Below, piece after piece: positions 1-7,839 of a DNA stretch of 30,514 nt (positions within the stretch are counted from its first letter, which is position 1; each line of letters opens with the position of its first letter). The notes under the pieces are model-generated. The model saw only the letters and a list, made by a program, of their open reading frames with translations, had not been told where the DNA came from and searched no databases. The DNA comes from an uncultured Bacilli bacterium (lineage in GTDB: Bacteria > Bacillota_I > Bacilli_A > RF39 > UBA660): positions 1 through 30,514 of the forward strand of contig CAJUNE010000015.1 in assembly GCA_910587745.1 (NCBI GenBank), given 5' to 3'. A program made the position numbers and the translations under genes.

Positions 1-1
1 T

Positions 2-217
2 ATTTTAGTAGTAATCTTTACTAAAATTAATAAATATTATAAGATTTCTTTTAGTTTAATATTACTTGCTATATGTACAATATTTACTAATCCTTTATGT
101 AATAAAATTTTAGATATTTCTAATAATAGTAGTAATTTTCCTAATGTTATAAGTGGCGTTCTTATGATTATCTCAGCTTTTGTTATTTTAGTACTTGGTT
201 ATAAAAAGAATGATTAA
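2..217 (+). CDS. C-terminal end of a membrane protein (5' end outside window)
   Basis: An open frame enters from the left edge and runs 71 codons to TAA at 215-217. Two hydrophobic stretches are visible, one around residues 16-36 and one around residues 53-68, separated by a polar Asn/Ser-rich loop. The protein ends with a short basic tail (GYKKND), so the last part is a helical hairpin with a cytoplasmic tail by the positive-inside rule. No family can be named from this fragment. The frame is continuous and typical of local codon use, so it is likely real rather than chance. Confidence 0.6.
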   Translation: MLVVIFTKINKYYKISFSLILLAICTIFTNPLCNKILDISNNSSNFPNVISGVLMIISAFVILVLGYKKND

Positions 218-340
218 TGTATTAATTTATGTGGGGCAAAATAATAATTCTAGGTCTTTAATAAAAATGTAAAATAGGACACGAAGTAAATAACAATAAT
301 CTTAAAGAATTATTTAACAAGTTATATGAATTTTGGTTTT

Positions 341-370
341 AAGATAAACTATTTAAGGTTTGTCTTTTTT
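341..370 (+). terminator. Rho-independent terminator
   Basis: A 9-bp stem (341-349 with 358-366, one G-U pair) and an 8-nt loop are followed by a T run to 370. It probably ends the transcript of an upstream unit. It abuts the next promoter directly. The remaining intergenic sequence 218-340 shows nothing else that I can support. Confidence 0.7.
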
Positions 371-371
371 A

Positions 372-380
372 TGTTATAAT
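372..380 (+). promoter_or_regulatory. Extended -10 promoter for the Nudix operon
   Basis: TGTTATAAT at 372-380 is a perfect extended -10 (TG, one base, TATAAT). It begins 2 nt after the terminator T run. No good -35 is present at the 17-bp position, which lies inside the terminator stem. Transcription would start near 387, just before the AAGGAG ribosome site. Confidence 0.65.
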
Positions 381-403
381 AAAATTGTTTTAAAGGAGAA
401 TAT

Positions 404-865
404 ATGACTAAAAAAGTAAGAAATGCCGTGAGAACATTTTTAATAAAAGATAATAGTGTTATTTGTACTCAATATAAGTTAGAAAATGTGGGATTTTATG
501 ATATTCCTGGTGGTAAAATAGAGACAGGAGAAACGTCTGAAGTTGCAGCGATACGTGAGTTTTATGAAGAAACTGGAATAAAAATAAGTGATTTGGAAAA
601 GCTGGGTTTAATTGTAATTGAATATCCAGATAGAATTTATAATATAGAAGTTTTTATGGCTAAAACTTATGAAGGAGTACCAAAAAGTTTTTGCGAAAAT
701 GATTCTTTTTGGATAAACATAGATACTTTATTACAAGAGAATAAAAGATATGCGATAACATATTTATTGCAACAAGAATTTATAAATGATTTTAAAAATA
801 AAAATATTAATGTTAAGTTTGTAGTAGATGATAATCATAAAGTATTAAATTATTTAAAAAATTAG
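404..865 (+). CDS. Nudix hydrolase
   Basis: A 153-residue cytoplasmic Nudix-fold pyrophosphohydrolase, a family that cleaves nucleoside diphosphates linked to another moiety. The Nudix box is complete at residues 37-59: G37, E43, R51-E52, E55-E56, G58 and I59 all match GX5EX7REUXEEXGU, so metal binding and catalysis should be intact. The length is normal for a single-domain Nudix protein. The start has a good AAGGAG site 7-8 nt upstream. It is first in a short operon with an unknown helical protein (11-bp gap) and a DUF3781 protein. The substrate cannot be told from sequence: 8-oxo-dGTP, a sugar nucleotide or a dinucleotide are all possible. Confidence 0.9.
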   Translation: MTKKVRNAVRTFLIKDNSVICTQYKLENVGFYDIPGGKIETGETSEVAAIREFYEETGIKISDLEKLGLIVIEYPDRIYNIEVFMAKTYEGVPKSFCENDSFWINIDTLLQENKRYAITYLLQQEFINDFKNKNINVKFVVDDNHKVLNYLKN

Positions 866-875
866 GAGATTTATT

Positions 876-1304
876 ATGTTTATAAATAGATATTTAAGAT
901 TATTTTATGAAGAATATAAAAATTTTAAAACTATAAATATGTTGTTAGATTTTACTAATAAAACTTTACCTCAAGATGGAACTGATAAAATATTTATTGG
1001 ATGTGTTCTTATTATGTTTAATAAAGGGATAGATGTTAATTGTAGTAATTTATTAAGTATTGCTAAATCAGGTATTGAAAAAATAGGTAGTACTAATTTA
1101 TTAAATTTTTATATCAAAAGAATTAATGATAATAGCTTAGTGGCTAAATATTTAAATAACATAGATAAAGATATAGAATATGATAAACATATCAATTTAG
1201 TAATTGAGTATTTAGAACAATTTGGCGGCTATGATTTTGCTCATGATTTAAAAGAGAGTTATGATAAAAAAATAAAACAATTTTTAGAAAAAGATGGTAA
1301 GTGA
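876..1304 (+). CDS. Hypothetical helical protein
   Basis: A 142-residue protein I do not recognise. It has no signal peptide; one hydrophobic stretch (residues about 39-47, FIGCVLIMF) is too short to be a clear membrane span. The composition (Leu, Ile, Lys, Asn, Asp) and spacing suggest an all-alpha cytoplasmic protein. The GGAG site just upstream and the 10-bp gap after the Nudix gene argue for co-transcription. The stop codon (TGA) lies just before the start chosen for the DUF3781 gene. No function is proposed. Confidence 0.7.
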   Translation: MFINRYLRLFYEEYKNFKTINMLLDFTNKTLPQDGTDKIFIGCVLIMFNKGIDVNCSNLLSIAKSGIEKIGSTNLLNFYIKRINDNSLVAKYLNNIDKDIEYDKHINLVIEYLEQFGGYDFAHDLKESYDKKIKQFLEKDGK

Positions 1305-1311
1305 TGTTATT

Positions 1312-1554
1312 ATGAATAAAGAATATTTGATAAAAAATATTGATAAAATTCATACTACTGAAATGGGAATTTTAAGAATAAAGAAAAATTTAAAACTTGA
1401 TATTAATGATGTTGTAGAGTATTGTAAAAATAAAGTTTTAGATAGTAATACGGTTATATATAAGAATGGGAAAAATTGGTATTGTGAAATAGATAATATT
1501 ATTTTGACTATTAATTCTTATAGCTTTACAATAATTACTGCTCATATTAAGTAA
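1312..1554 (+). CDS. DUF3781 family protein
   Basis: An 80-residue protein with the pattern of the DUF3781 family: an N-terminal 'NIDKIHTTEMG..RIKKNL' segment, a central 'DVVEYCKNK' helix, and a C-terminal half with 'GKNWYCEIDN' and 'NSYSFTIITAH'. The family is small, cytoplasmic and of unknown function. I chose ATG 1312 rather than 1294. The family alignment begins there, and AAGTGAT upstream pairs with the 3' tail of 16S rRNA at suitable spacing. The earlier ATG has no ribosome site and overlaps the previous gene. It is the last gene of the 404-1554 operon. Confidence 0.75.
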   Translation: MNKEYLIKNIDKIHTTEMGILRIKKNLKLDINDVVEYCKNKVLDSNTVIYKNGKNWYCEIDNIILTINSYSFTIITAHIK

Positions 1555-1560
1555 AAAAAT

Positions 1561-1592
1561 TCTAATTATGTAATCTTTATGATATAATTAGA
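1561..1592 (+). promoter_or_regulatory. Promoter with overlapping 9-bp inverted repeat
   Basis: TGATATAAT at 1580-1588 is an extended -10. TCTAATTAT (1561-1569) and ATAATTAGA (1584-1592) are perfect inverted repeats spaced by 14 nt. One arm covers the -35 region and the other covers the -10. This is the layout expected for an operator bound by a dimeric repressor. The regulator is unknown and the AT-rich background weakens the case. Confidence 0.5.
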
Positions 1593-1619
1593 TATAAGAA
1601 AAAAGGAGTAAAAGTTTGT

Positions 1620-2885
1620 ATGAAAAAAATAAAATTAATAATCTTTAGTGTACTAGCAATATTGTTTTGTTGTAGTAGTGTAAATGCGGCTTCATTTAGT
1701 ATGTCATCTAAAGTAAGTTCGGTAAAACCTAATGGAACATTTACAGTAAGTGTGGGAGGAGATTGTATTGGTAGAGTAAATCTATCTATTTCAAATGGTA
1801 CTTTATCGACATCTAGTATTTGGGTTGAACAAGGATATGTAAATGTTACGGTTACAGCAGGTGGAAGTGGTAAGGTTGTAGTTACAGCTACACCAGTGAC
1901 TGGTTTTTCAGATTCTGATGCTAATATTTATAATCCAGGAGCAAGAAGTGTTTCTGTTAATATTGCTTCTAATAATACAACAACACCAACTAAACCAACT
2001 ACACCGGATACTAGTAATAAAAAGTCTAGTGATAATAATTTATCTTCATTAAGTGTAGATGTTGGTGAGTTATCTCCAGCGTTTGATAAAAGTAAAACTG
2101 AGTATAATTTAAATTTACCTGCAAGTACTAATAAAATTGTAATTAAAGGTACTTTATCTGATTCTAAAGCCAAAGTAAATGGCCTTGGAGAAGTTACTTT
2201 AAAAGTGGGAGAGAATGTTATTAATATAACGGTTACAGCAGAAAATGGTTCTAAGAAAGTATATGTGATTAAAGCTTACGTTGATGAAACACCACAAGTT
2301 TATTTGAATTATAAAAATGAGAAAATTGGAGTTATAAGAAATAATTCTGATATGCCAACTTTAGAAGATTTTTCTAATAGTGAATATAAAATTGATGATA
2401 ATACTATTAATTTATTTACTAAAGATAATTTAAATTTAATATATGGGATTAATGAAAAAAATGAAAGAGGTTTTTATCTATTTAATAAAGATAGTAAAAG
2501 AATAGAATATAAAATAAGTTTATTAAAAATAAATGATAAAGTTTATTTAATTAGTGATGTAGATAATAGTAATGATAATTTAACAATAGATAAAATAACT
2601 ATTAATGAACAAGAGGTTGCTTGTTCTAAATTTAAAAATGGAAATGATAATTATTGTATATTAAAAGTTTTAAAAGAAGACGGTTCTTTAAAGAATTATT
2701 TGTATGAAAAAACAGAAGGGACAATTCAACTTTATAATGATTTTAAAACTTGTCCTGAAATAAAAAAAGAGGATAAAAATATAGTAGTATATGTTTTAAG
2801 TGGTATTGTATTTTTAACAACAAGTATTATAGTATTTTTACTATATAAAATAAAAAAGGGTGTTTTAAATGAAAAGACTAACTAG
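1620..2885 (+). CDS. Membrane-anchored surface protein, Ig-like and cadherin-like beta-sandwich domains
   Basis: A 421-residue secreted protein. Residues 1-23 form a signal peptide, with probable cleavage after VNA. Residues 24-115 look like an Ig-like beta-sandwich and are followed by a Thr/Pro/Ser linker (119-140). Residues 141-222 match the cadherin-like beta-sandwich family (PF12733: LSSLSVDVGELSPAF start, ENVINITVTAENGSKKVY end). After an unassigned region of about 150 residues there is a C-terminal membrane helix (about 386-408) and a basic tail, so it is anchored with its domains outside. There is no LPXTG motif. The 3' end overlaps the dockerin protease gene by 17 bp, implying coupled expression. 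A receptor or anchoring role for the protease is inference. Confidence 0.8.
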   Translation: MKKIKLIIFSVLAILFCCSSVNAASFSMSSKVSSVKPNGTFTVSVGGDCIGRVNLSISNGTLSTSSIWVEQGYVNVTVTAGGSGKVVVTATPVTGFSDSDANIYNPGARSVSVNIASNNTTTPTKPTTPDTSNKKSSDNNLSSLSVDVGELSPAFDKSKTEYNLNLPASTNKIVIKGTLSDSKAKVNGLGEVTLKVGENVINITVTAENGSKKVYVIKAYVDETPQVYLNYKNEKIGVIRNNSDMPTLEDFSNSEYKIDDNTINLFTKDNLNLIYGINEKNERGFYLFNKDSKRIEYKISLLKINDKVYLISDVDNSNDNLTIDKITINEQEVACSKFKNGNDNYCILKVLKEDGSLKNYLYEKTEGTIQLYNDFKTCPEIKKEDKNIVVYVLSGIVFLTTSIIVFLLYKIKKGVLNEKTN

Positions 2886-5742
2886 AATATTAGTAGCCGT
2901 TTTTTTAATATTATCTGTTAGTTCTTCAAGTTTAACCTTTGATAAGATTAGTACAGGAAATTATTCGAAGTCGGAAGTTTTAGCTTTTAATACTACGGAG
3001 AAATCTACAACAAGAAATATTAAAAATATAGTGGTATTTATAGAATTTAGTGATAGTGATAATAATGTAATTAATCATTTAGATGATGTGCAAAGTGTTA
3101 ATAATGCTAATTTAATATATAATAGTGATACCTTATTTCAGATGGATAGTGTAAATGGGATAATTCAAGTGCCTTCATTTAAAAAGTATTTTGAAAGAGA
3201 AAGTTATGGTAAGATGTCTATTACAACAGATATTTTTCCTAAAGTAAATGGGAAAGTGGTTTCTTATCAAGATTCTCAGCCAATAGGTTATTATTTAAAA
3301 CAAAATGAAAAAAATCCGATTGGCTATGAAAAAAATGAAGATGGAATAAAAAGAGAAAAAGAGTTAATTAATAATGCTGTTCGTTATATAAAAGATCAAG
3401 TAGCAGCATCTGGTATTACAGCGAGTGATTTAGATACAGATGGAGATAATAATATAGATGCTATATCTTTTATTATTGAAGGTCAAAAAAAGTTACCTTC
3501 AAGTATAGCTTGGGGTGATATTCTTTGGTCGCATAAATCATCTAATACAGGGATAACTGAACAAATTTTAGGTAAAGATGTTAATGCTTATACTTTATTA
3601 CTCGCCGATGATTATACAGAAACTGCTAGTTTATTTTCTCTTAATCGTGGAGGATATGGAACTATTATTCATGAGTTTGGTCATGTTTTAGGTTATAGGG
3701 ATTTATATCGTTATGGTAATTCTAATTCTAAACCAGTAGGATTTTACGATATAATGGGTAATGTTATTGGTTCTAATCCCCAAAGTTTTTTAACTTATTT
3801 TACTAGTGAATTTAGTTCAGAAATAAATTGGCATAATCCTATACCTGTTATAAATAAATCAACAGAAAATATAACTTTATATAAACCTAATTTTGTTGAT
3901 CCTAATGAAAAACGAGCTATTAAAATTCAAATACCTGGTATTACTAATGAGTATTTTATTGTAGAATATCATGAAAAATTAAATACTTATGATGATTATT
4001 CAGCTGATTCGAATGGAATTATAATTTATAGAGTTAATGAACAAAATAAATATAATGGTAATGGCGATGGAAGTAACAATGGAAAAAACGACCACATATA
4101 TGTTTTTAGACCTGGAGAAACTGGTTTGGGTCAAGGACAAGGAAACTTATCAGCTTCTACACTTAATATGAAGAGAAAAACATTTGGGAAAGATGTTGAT
4201 TTAAATAATTCAGTTTTTGATAACCAAACAATCTTTTTTTCAGATGGTACTAATTCAGGTATAACAATTAATGTTATAAGTGAAACTCCTAGTAGTGTAA
4301 CTTTTAATGTTAAATTTACAGAATTTGATGGTAATGGAACTAAAGAGAGTCCTTATTTAATAAAAGATGCGTCTACTTTTTTATATTTGATGAGTATTGA
4401 TACTGAAAATAAATATTATAAATTAGCAACTGATATTGATTTTAATAATATATCAAAATATCCTAGTATTGATTTTAAAGGTAATTTAGATGGTAATAAT
4501 AAAACTTTATCTAATATTAGAAGTAATGGGGCAGGAGTATTTAATAATATAGGAGCTTTTAATAGTCATACTAAAATTGAAAATTTATTTATTGAAAATA
4601 TAATTGTAACTGGTAATAGAAAAGATTATTTAGGTGGCTTTGCTAATGTTGCTGAAAACATTACCTTAACTAATGTTAGACTTAAAAGTGGAAGTGTAAC
4701 TAATGTGGTAGAGGGAGAATATAGTTTAAGTTCTACGGGAGGTTTTATTGGTAATGTTAATTATACTACTATTATTGATAATTGTTCTACGGCATTAAAT
4801 GTAAGTTCTACTAATAATGCTGGGGGATTTATTGGTATTAATCAAAATGCAGTTATAAAAAATAGTTTTGCTAGTGGAACTATAAAAGGACAAAAAAATG
4901 TTGGTGGTTTTATTGGTATACAAGCTATAACAAGTACTTATAAAACACCTGTAAATGTTTATTTTAATAACAATGATAATAATTTACCTGGTGCTGGTGG
5001 TTATGCGGAAGGTTTTCATAATTTAAATTTTTTAAATAGTTCATCTTTATCAAAAGGAATAATAAGTATAACTAATTCTAAAAATATAAGTATGGATAGT
5101 AATGCTAAAGTAAAACCTGAGATATTTAGTAATCCAAATACTACTCTTAATTATCAATTAGAAGCATCAAATTCTAATGTTACAATTTCTGATAATCAAA
5201 TTGTTGCAGTAAATCCTGGCTCGTCAATAGTTTATATCGATATTTTAATTGGAACTGGTAAAATGCGTTTAGAAGCTAATGTTACAATAAAAAATGTTGG
5301 GGTTGTAATTTCAGAAGATGAAGTATTAAAAAAATTAGGCTTAAAAAAGAATAATGGTTATGTTACTGGTTTTGCACTTGGAACTAATGTTAGAACTATT
5401 AAATCTTTAATAGCTAATAATAATATAGTTTTAAAAAGTTTTAAAAATTCTTCAAATATAGAAATTAATGATGGTTTAATTGCTACAGGAATGAAGTTTA
5501 CATTATTTTTTAATAATACAGAATATAATTATACAGTTGTTATAAAAGGTGATGTTAATGGTGATGGAGAGATATATGCTACTGATTATGTTAAAGTAAA
5601 AAATCATATAATGGGTAAATCTAGTTTAGTTGGCGCTTATCTTTTAGCAGCTGATATAAATAATGATGGAAATATTTATGCTACCGATTATGTGCAAATA
5701 AAAAATCATATAATGGGTAAGACAACTATATCTCAAAAATAA
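2869..5742 (+). CDS. Secreted M6-family metalloprotease with beta-helix repeats and dockerin domain
   Basis: A 957-residue protein with an N-terminal signal peptide (about 1-22). Residues about 50-480 are an M6 (immune inhibitor A-like) peptidase. The zinc motif HEFGH is at H268-H272 with D278 (HExxHxxGxxD), and the Met-turn (YDIMGN) has M296. Residues about 486-690 carry repeated GLUG-like 'GGFIG' motifs typical of beta-helices. Residues about 760-812 resemble a bacterial Ig-like domain. A linking module leads into a type I dockerin at 895-951 with two calcium loops (DVNGDG at 895, DINNDG at 929), each followed by YATDYV..KNHIMG. The dockerin predicts docking to a cohesin-like partner. No cohesin is recognisable here; the overlapping upstream protein is the nearest candidate. 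The target substrate is unknown. Confidence 0.88.
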   Translation: MKRLTRILVAVFLILSVSSSSLTFDKISTGNYSKSEVLAFNTTEKSTTRNIKNIVVFIEFSDSDNNVINHLDDVQSVNNANLIYNSDTLFQMDSVNGIIQVPSFKKYFERESYGKMSITTDIFPKVNGKVVSYQDSQPIGYYLKQNEKNPIGYEKNEDGIKREKELINNAVRYIKDQVAASGITASDLDTDGDNNIDAISFIIEGQKKLPSSIAWGDILWSHKSSNTGITEQILGKDVNAYTLLLADDYTETASLFSLNRGGYGTIIHEFGHVLGYRDLYRYGNSNSKPVGFYDIMGNVIGSNPQSFLTYFTSEFSSEINWHNPIPVINKSTENITLYKPNFVDPNEKRAIKIQIPGITNEYFIVEYHEKLNTYDDYSADSNGIIIYRVNEQNKYNGNGDGSNNGKNDHIYVFRPGETGLGQGQGNLSASTLNMKRKTFGKDVDLNNSVFDNQTIFFSDGTNSGITINVISETPSSVTFNVKFTEFDGNGTKESPYLIKDASTFLYLMSIDTENKYYKLATDIDFNNISKYPSIDFKGNLDGNNKTLSNIRSNGAGVFNNIGAFNSHTKIENLFIENIIVTGNRKDYLGGFANVAENITLTNVRLKSGSVTNVVEGEYSLSSTGGFIGNVNYTTIIDNCSTALNVSSTNNAGGFIGINQNAVIKNSFASGTIKGQKNVGGFIGIQAITSTYKTPVNVYFNNNDNNLPGAGGYAEGFHNLNFLNSSSLSKGIISITNSKNISMDSNAKVKPEIFSNPNTTLNYQLEASNSNVTISDNQIVAVNPGSSIVYIDILIGTGKMRLEANVTIKNVGVVISEDEVLKKLGLKKNNGYVTGFALGTNVRTIKSLIANNNIVLKSFKNSSNIEINDGLIATGMKFTLFFNNTEYNYTVVIKGDVNGDGEIYATDYVKVKNHIMGKSSLVGAYLLAADINNDGNIYATDYVQIKNHIMGKTTISQK

Positions 5743-5778
5743 TGTTATTAAATATATGATTTTTAAAAATAGTTTTAG

Positions 5779-5804
5779 AAAGATAAATTAAAGTTTATCT
5801 TTTT
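5779..5804 (+). terminator. Rho-independent terminator
   Basis: A perfect 9-bp stem, AAAGATAAA (5779-5787) with TTTATCTTT (5794-5802), a 6-nt loop and a T run. It ends the surface-protein operon and lies 1-2 nt from the next promoter's TG motif. Confidence 0.8.
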
Positions 5805-5805
5805 A

Positions 5806-5814
5806 TGTTATAAT
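5806..5814 (+). promoter_or_regulatory. Extended -10 promoter for LRR-like gene
   Basis: TGTTATAAT, a perfect extended -10, sits directly after the terminator T run. No clear -35. It is the same arrangement as at 341-380 and 13097-13135. Confidence 0.65.
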
Positions 5815-5841
5815 GGTATTGGTATAGATTTGGAGTTTATA

Positions 5842-7029
5842 ATGAATAATAAAAGTTTTGAAGTAGGAGAAGAAATAATATTATCTTTAACTGGAAAAGA
5901 TAGTCATAAAGTAAAGATTGAAAATGGGCAAGGGAGTTTTACAATTGGAAATAATAAAACTCAAAATTATGAGTGTGATGTTATTGTTGATGAATCTTTA
6001 GCTATTAATTGGGAGGCTTTTGATGGGTTTTATACTGGTGCTGGTTATGAAAATAAAAATAGTATTCCTTTTGGAGATTGGCCTAGATATTTTTTCTATG
6101 CTGGAAATGATGTAGGATTTATTGATTGGTCTTTTAAAAGAAAAATTGAAGACTTTTCTTGGCAACCTCAAAAAAGTATGAAAGTAGATTTTACTAATGC
6201 AAAAATCCATAGATTTTGTTTAGAAACTAAAGATAATATGTTAGAGTTTTCGTTAGGAGAAAATATATATTCTCTTCATTTAAAAGGAGACTTAGAAAAA
6301 TATAAAATTAATAAATGTATTAAATTAAATAATGTAAGTTTTTTTCCAAGCTATAATAATAATATTTCATCTTACAAATTACCTGAATTTAAGGCATTAA
6401 AAAATATAACAGATGTTAGTATATTTGTTTCTCCATTATCTCCACCTTTTGATTGTAATAGTTTATTACAGTTTCCAAATATTGATAAATTATTTCTTAC
6501 TGGAAATATGGCTAATTTAAATTCACTTAAAAAATTAAAGAATATTAAATATTTGGGAATATGGGATTCTCCAAACTTGACTAATATGCCTGAGCTTTCT
6601 GTTTGGAAAAAATTAAGTTGGTTTGTTGCTTTAAATATAGATGAAACACTTGGAAAAAGATTTAAAAAAGAGATTTCCGTGTTAAAGAAAAATAGAGATT
6701 TTGAATTTGTTTCTATTTCTAAATTAAGAAATCCTTTATGGTTTGAAACCAATTATGCGCTACCTTTTAGAGAATGGGAAGATAAAAAAGAAAGAAAAGC
6801 TATTAGAGCTTATAAAAAATGTTTAAAAGATGTTAAAAATTCAAACTCAGTGCAAGATATAGAAAAGTTTATTGTGGATTTTGTTCGTGAAATGAATAAT
6901 TTTAATGATATAGATACACAAGAAAGAGAAGATATTTATTTAGCTATATCCATAATTATCAAAAATTCTCCTATTAATGTAGAAAGAGAAAAATGGGAGA
7001 CTTGGTTTAATAGTACAAGAGATTTTTAA
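5842..7029 (+). CDS. Hypothetical protein with leucine-rich-repeat-like region
   Basis: A 395-residue cytoplasmic protein with no signal peptide or membrane helix. I place the start at ATG 5842. The earlier in-frame TTG at 5830 overlaps the GGAG ribosome site (5832-5835) and cannot use it. The N-terminal 150 residues are rich in aromatic and acidic residues and are not recognised. The middle (about 150-270) has irregular leucine-rich strands ('LFLTGNMANLNSLKKLKNIKYLGIWDSPNL') like a short LRR solenoid. The C-terminus is helical and charged. The following Cdd1-like gene starts 31 bp downstream, so the genes may be co-transcribed. The role is unknown; the LRR suggests protein binding. Confidence 0.7.
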   Translation: MNNKSFEVGEEIILSLTGKDSHKVKIENGQGSFTIGNNKTQNYECDVIVDESLAINWEAFDGFYTGAGYENKNSIPFGDWPRYFFYAGNDVGFIDWSFKRKIEDFSWQPQKSMKVDFTNAKIHRFCLETKDNMLEFSLGENIYSLHLKGDLEKYKINKCIKLNNVSFFPSYNNNISSYKLPEFKALKNITDVSIFVSPLSPPFDCNSLLQFPNIDKLFLTGNMANLNSLKKLKNIKYLGIWDSPNLTNMPELSVWKKLSWFVALNIDETLGKRFKKEISVLKKNRDFEFVSISKLRNPLWFETNYALPFREWEDKKERKAIRAYKKCLKDVKNSNSVQDIEKFIVDFVREMNNFNDIDTQEREDIYLAISIIIKNSPINVEREKWETWFNSTRDF

Positions 7030-7060
7030 TATATCTTTAAAATATGAAAGAAGATGAAAA

Positions 7061-7330
7061 ATGAAAACTGATTTGTTAACAATTCCTTATGTTGGTAAAA
7101 ATACAAAGGAAGATTTGATAAATATAGGAATAACTTGTGTAGAAGATTTAGTGGGGAAAGATCCCGAAATATTATACATGGATGATTGCATATTTAAAAA
7201 ATATCAGGAAGATAGATGTCAATTATATGTGTTTAGAATGGCAGTTTATTATGCGGAGCATGAATTTCCTGATGCTGAAAAATTAAAATGGTGGTATTGG
7301 AAAGATAATAAATATAAGAAAGGTGAATAA
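7061..7330 (+). CDS. Cdd1/helix-hairpin-helix protein (PF11731-like)
   Basis: An 89-residue protein matching the Cdd1 'pathogenicity locus' family. The N-terminal helix-hairpin-helix (LLTIPYVGKNTKEDLINIGI, residues 5-24) is the sort used for non-specific DNA contact. It is followed by VEDLVGKDPEILY, the DRCQLYVFRMAVYYAE core (51-66) and the C-terminal LKWWYWKD (75-82). The length is normal for the family. Function is unproven; DNA binding is the family expectation. The next gene starts 1 nt after its stop codon. Its last 17 codons plus the intergenic sequence are repeated downstream at 7779-7839. Confidence 0.85.
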   Translation: MKTDLLTIPYVGKNTKEDLINIGITCVEDLVGKDPEILYMDDCIFKKYQEDRCQLYVFRMAVYYAEHEFPDAEKLKWWYWKDNKYKKGE

Positions 7331-7334
7331 AATG
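7275..7334 (+). repeat. Direct repeat copy 1 (3' end of the Cdd1-like gene)
   Basis: This stretch covers the last 18 or so codons of the Cdd1-like gene, its stop, and the SD plus ATG of the GNAT gene. An imperfect copy is at 7779-7839. The best-conserved blocks are the 21-nt segments at 7275-7295 and 7779-7799 (one mismatch) and the 14-nt AGATAATAAATATA block, followed by AAGGT and an ATG. Confidence 0.75.
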
Positions 7335-7775
7335 AAAGATATTGTTATAAAGGAAGTACAATTAGGAGAAGCTTTAAAAGTTTTTCCAAAAATTATAGAA
7401 TTTGATAGAAAAGAAGCTGGTACAATAGATTATTGTAAAGAAAGAATAGGAAATTCTATTTGCTTAATTTTAGCTGCTTATGTAAATAATGATAATGCGG
7501 GTTATTTGATTGCATATGAAAAAGAGTCGGATTTTTATTGTTGGTGTGCTGGAGTGTCTCCTGAGTTTAGAAGACTTGGCTTATTTAGTAAGATGATGGA
7601 AGAATATGAAAATTTTGCAAAAAAACATAATTTTAGCAAAGTTACTATTAAAACAGTAAATGATAAAAGAGCAATGCTAGCATATCTTGTAAAAAATAAC
7701 TGGTATTTTACAGAAGTTTTAGAAAAAAATGATATAACTAAAAATGAAATAAGATTGGAAAAAGAATTGAGATAA
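7332..7775 (+). CDS. GNAT family N-acetyltransferase
   Basis: A 147-residue GCN5-related acetyltransferase, which transfers an acetyl group from acetyl-CoA to an amine. The acetyl-CoA-binding motif A is visible as GVSPEFRRLGLFSKMM (about 74-89), with the R-x-x-G loop at R80-G83. A later 'IKTVNDKRAMLAYLVKNNWY' segment fits motif B and the C-terminal strand. The start is ATG 7332 with AGGTGA 5 nt upstream; the in-frame GTG 7323 is part of that ribosome site. The gene lies between the two copies of the repeat at 7275-7334 and 7779-7839, as if inserted or flanked by a duplication. The substrate is unknown. Confidence 0.87.
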   Translation: MKDIVIKEVQLGEALKVFPKIIEFDRKEAGTIDYCKERIGNSICLILAAYVNNDNAGYLIAYEKESDFYCWCAGVSPEFRRLGLFSKMMEEYENFAKKHNFSKVTIKTVNDKRAMLAYLVKNNWYFTEVLEKNDITKNEIRLEKELR

Positions 7776-7778
7776 AAA

Positions 7779-7839
7779 CTGAGAAATTAAAATGGTGGTC
7801 GAATAGATAATAAATATAGGGAAGGTAATGATAAAAATG
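7779..7839 (+). pseudogene. Direct repeat copy 2: remnant of a Cdd1-like gene 3' end
   Basis: In frame this reads EKLKWW then SNR and a stop at 7808-7810, the same tail as the intact Cdd1-like gene (EKLKWWYWKD). It is followed by the same intergenic sequence up to the ATG of the next gene. Nothing of the N-terminal Cdd1 sequence remains upstream. It is therefore a short duplicated scrap, not a gene, and it supplies the translation start region of the transglutaminase-like gene. Confidence 0.7.

Noticed and set aside
9..217. Reassigned TGA codon (Mycoplasma-type code), given the very low GC content
   Set aside because: TGA works as a stop at sensible gene ends (1302, 13806, 24521) and Trp is TGG throughout, so the standard bacterial code applies.
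1928..2173. 81-codon minus-strand ORF
   Set aside because: Reverse complement of the linker and cadherin-like domain of the surface protein; no SD or conservation signal.
4500..4920. Repeated GGFIG-coding segments, considered as DNA repeats or CRISPR-like units
   Set aside because: They are degenerate protein-level beta-helix repeats without equal spacing or conserved DNA.
5543..5735. EF-hand calcium protein instead of dockerin
   Set aside because: Two 12-residue loops each followed by a similar helix, at the extreme C-terminus of a secreted enzyme, are the dockerin type I form; no EF-hand entering helices.
6372..6752. 126-codon minus-strand ORF
   Set aside because: Lies wholly opposite the LRR-like gene in an AT-rich region where chance ORFs are common; no SD.
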